Assembly: GCF_042242105.1 (NCBI RefSeq)
Contig: NC_092012.1
Location: forward strand, 15,905,223 to 15,969,222
Direction of reading: 5' to 3'
Origin: Pempheris klunzingeri
Lineage: Eukaryota; Chordata; Actinopteri; Acropomatiformes; Pempheridae
Length of the DNA stretch: 64,000 bases
The position numbers were made by a program, and so were the translations under genes. Positions 60,721 to 64,000 of the stretch are shown piece after piece (positions within the stretch are counted from its first letter, which is position 1; each line of letters opens with the position of its first letter). The notes under the pieces are model-generated. The model was not told the DNA's origin, made no database searches, and worked only from the letters and a program-made list of their open reading frames with translations.

Positions 60721-63700
60721 CAATAATCAGCGTAAATCAGATCAATCGACCGTCTCTGCATGGGATCCATCGTTTGTGACTTAACTTTAACAATGCTTGA
60801 AAAATAATTTACCTTATTAAGAATGACGTCTGAGTTGCCAGATTTGGGGGGAAATCCCTTCAGCTGTTCATCCTTTCCGGTATATTACACTCGCTTTGTC
60901 TTTCTAGATAGTGTTTCAATCCATGAGATAAACCTGATTACATCTGCAAACTAGATTTATTAATATTATTAATACATTTATGTGATATTTCCATGAGATG
61001 TACAGACTTCCGCTGTTGTTTTGAAAAAGTGAGAAAGCTGTGACTTATTAATTATTTACCTACTACTACTTGTTGGGTTTATACATGAATTACTGCAGAC
61101 TTGAAAGCTTATTAGTGAAATATATTATTAATATATTATCAATTACTTGCCCTAATTTAGTGACAGAGATTCTTCTCAAAGCTGGCAACCCAGAACTAGC
61201 TAGCTAATTTAACCATTAGTTCTTATGGTGTACAACGAAACTACAAAGTAATATTAAATTACTTATTAACCATTAATAAAAGCCATAAAGATAAATTCAG
61301 CATCAATTGTAGGCTATCCTTTATTATTAGAGGCAAAATGGTAGAGCTAACGTTAAGCTAAGTGTAGCTAAGTTAGCTGTACATAATACATTTCTTGCTA
61401 ACTTTTGCTAATACCAAACTTAGCTTTGGTCTAATATTGAACTCAATAGCTTCGTCAGCTATTAGCATCCCTTTACACTACAATATGTTCAATTATACAA
61501 TGTACACGATTAAAATAAGATACTAGCTACCTTAACAAAGTACAGGCTAATTTCTGTAGCTTTAGCTGAAAGACACAGCTAGCTTAGCATAATTATATTC
61601 ACCATCAATTCTACTCACAAATTTACTTACCGACTTAATTGGGTTAACTTCATGGGTAAATAATGTGGCATGCAGGGGAAGATCTGTTCTGACTCTTATA
61701 CCAAAGACTGTGACAAGGAGCCCCAGAGCTTCACTGAGTGACAGTTATTTAGAGGTCATTTGAGTGATTGCAGATTTGACCATGACAAGCAGCAGTAACA
61801 CACAACATAAGCTGAAGCAGTGGAGGGCTTAAGGTGGCTCCTGCAATTTCCCTGAAACCCTGTTTCAAGATCTAGTATTTCTACCTTTAATATTTCAATT
61901 GATATTATGCCTATAGGGTTCTACATGAAGTTGAGTATAATCAATTGATCTAAAATTACTTATTTAATCTTTTGAAATATTTCACTGTATTCATTATTGT
62001 CATATGTTATCAGTAGACCTACATTGTTTTTTTTTCACACTGGTGAAACCAAAGACACATTTTCCAAAACCTGGACAATAAAGTTCCCCGACTGACTAAC
62101 TAACTGTGACTTGGGTAGAAAGGGTGTGAGGAGCTCAGTGTGGCCTCCGCAGCTAAGTGTTTCCCTTGAGGACCAAGATAAATATTTAGCTTAGAATTAA
62201 ATTTAATATCTAATTTGAGCTTGTAACTCAAGTTACATGTACTCATTATACAGACTTAATACTTAATATTGCTCAATGCTGAGAATCAGTTGCATCATTT
62301 GTGGGATGAGAGGTGGTGCTGGTGGCTTCAACTGGAGATGGGCCACAGCATCCAGGTGGTATGAATAAAGTGTCAGGAACTGTGAGCTAAACACCGGCTC
62401 ATAATTAACTTTAATTCTTTAAGGAATACACTTTTTTTTTTTTTACAGCAGATATAGTAGAAAAAGGCACAGGTGATATTGATAACATTAAGAACGGTTC
62501 TGTCAAAACCAGCCTGTTTGACCTTATTGCACCCCGGCTCACCCTCTGTAACCACACACAGGAAGGTGAATAAGGTGCGATTCCCACTGGGGCCCTGCAG
62601 GCTCAAGGTTTCACCTGCACTCTTGTGGCATCATTAGATGGAGCTACATGGCTGCTTGTTCATCTAACATTGTTGGTTTTAGCCCCTGATGTACTGATAT
62701 TTTCTGATCAATTAATAGTAGTGTTTAAAAAAAGAATTAAATACTGTAGTCTCCCATGTAGTATACAGATTTGCTCATTATGAGATGTAGGATAAAGTCT
62801 GCCATATAAGCTAACCAAAAAAAAAACCAAAACTGTTGAGCTAGTGATGGGCACCATGGATAAACTCCCCATCACAAAATAGGGAGGTTTAAATACATTG
62901 CAATATCTGTATACTGTGATATAGTTCATGTTCAGTAAAATGAATAGCGAAACTGTTTATTTATAAAAACAACATTTCTGAATAATGCAGCAAATTGAAA
63001 ACCTATGAAATCATTGTACTTCATCACATGGATGCAAATGTAAAATCCCAATATGACCACTGAGCCCTGTTAATCTAAAGCATTGACGACTATGTAAAGT
63101 GTCTGAGTTTCTAGAAAAGCACTCCATAACTGAAATGTGTTATTTATTATTAACCTATAAATGGAAAGAGCTAGCTACTTTATTATCAATGATATAGCAA
63201 ATTCTTTGCATTTGACAAATTCATAGCATCTCTTGGTATGAATCCTCAGATTGTTCATCCCTCCAAATAAAAAAATAAGAGACAAAAAAGCCCAAATGAA
63301 CCTAGCACTCATTTTGAATAGATCAGGCGGTTAAACTCACACCCCCAAACCAAGAAAACAAACTACCATAGTTCAACTAGATTTTTTATTTGACTTTTTA
63401 TTCGCTTGATCATTTTCTCCAACCCAAAGACAAGAATACACAGCATAAATTGAAAATATCCCATTTAATAGTTTACAACTTCTCATCTTTAATCATTTCA
63501 TACTTTCAGTCTGACATTCACACTCACCTTGAACTGGGATTCAGTTCGACATGTCAAAACTTGACTGGAAAAATTGAATCTCATGCCTCCACCCTCCCCA
63601 AACAAATCAGTTACTATGTTGTTTTACAGTCAGGACAGGCCCGGGGGGGTGGAGGGGGGAGGGTTACAAACAGATTGTGTTTTCAAAATACAATGGATGC

Positions 63701-64000
63701 TTTTTTTTTTTATTCAATAGGGAAAGTGAACATGGTGGTAATTCAGATGCTCTTCCAAGCCCTTTACACACTGAATTCACCGTAACAAATAATTAAAAAA
63801 TAAAAATAAAAAAAAATCAACTATCCAATTAATCCAAATGACGGATGTGCACTTTCATCACCCTCTTAAAAACATAAACAGTATTGTGAGTACTATCTGA
63901 ACAGCTTCCTATTGTACATATTAGTACTGACCCATGAAGGTGGTGTGACAGATTTTATCATTTGAATTTTTCTTGCATTTCAAAAAGAGACTCAGGTCAA
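60721..64000. other. Upstream non-coding region
   Basis: AT-rich 3.3 kb with no recognisable gene. A strong minus-strand donor (AAGTCG|GTAAGT, exon end 61631) could mark a non-coding upstream exon. A fragment near 62045-62100 resembles a LINE tail. Beyond 63380, minus-strand AATAAA motifs and poly-T runs could belong to the 3' UTR of the next gene to the right, but no coding sequence is present to confirm it. Confidence 0.5.

Noticed and set aside
63390..63785. 131-codon plus-strand frame near the right edge
   Set aside because: Low-complexity runs and no recognisable content; more likely the 3' UTR of a neighbouring minus-strand gene or plain intergenic DNA.

Overview
This window is ordinary vertebrate nuclear DNA from a bony fish, most likely a spiny-rayed (percomorph) teleost. 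The evidence is spliced genes with GT-AG and a few GC-AG introns, dense CA/GT microsatellites, a Tc1-family transposon, degraded LINE remnants of the Rex1-like and RTE-like kinds, and short dispersed repeats typical of fish introns. It holds three protein-coding genes, all of which I could model exon by exon with intact reading-frame phases.

Left (1-11539, minus strand): the 5' part of USP10, a ubiquitin-specific protease. Four coding exons are present, carrying the G3BP-binding and poly(A)-binding-protein-binding motifs. The catalytic USP domain lies beyond position 1. Next (13527-15204, plus strand): a complete three-exon MARVELD3, a four-pass tight-junction membrane protein. USP10 and MARVELD3 are divergent, with about 2 kb between their start codons. 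Then (60305 down to 21262, minus strand): a complete 19-exon PHLPP2, the PH-domain and leucine-rich-repeat phosphatase that dephosphorylates AKT-family kinases. The model encodes 1441 residues ending in a PDZ-binding DTAL tail. PHLPP2 and MARVELD3 converge tail to tail, as in human. From 60306 to 64000 lies the PHLPP2 promoter side and further non-coding DNA in which I see no gene.

The three genes are independent housekeeping or epithelial genes, not a pathway unit. I found no undescribed system. The points most worth a second look are these: a 71-codon upstream PHLPP2 exon that joins in frame only through a GC-AG intron; a second GC-AG intron in MARVELD3 with the same AG|GCAAGT donor; tandem CAGCAG acceptors in USP10 and PHLPP2; TG/CA repeats lying against PHLPP2 splice sites; and a retroposed mRNA tail nested inside a dead Tc1 element that sits 87 bases from a PHLPP2 exon.
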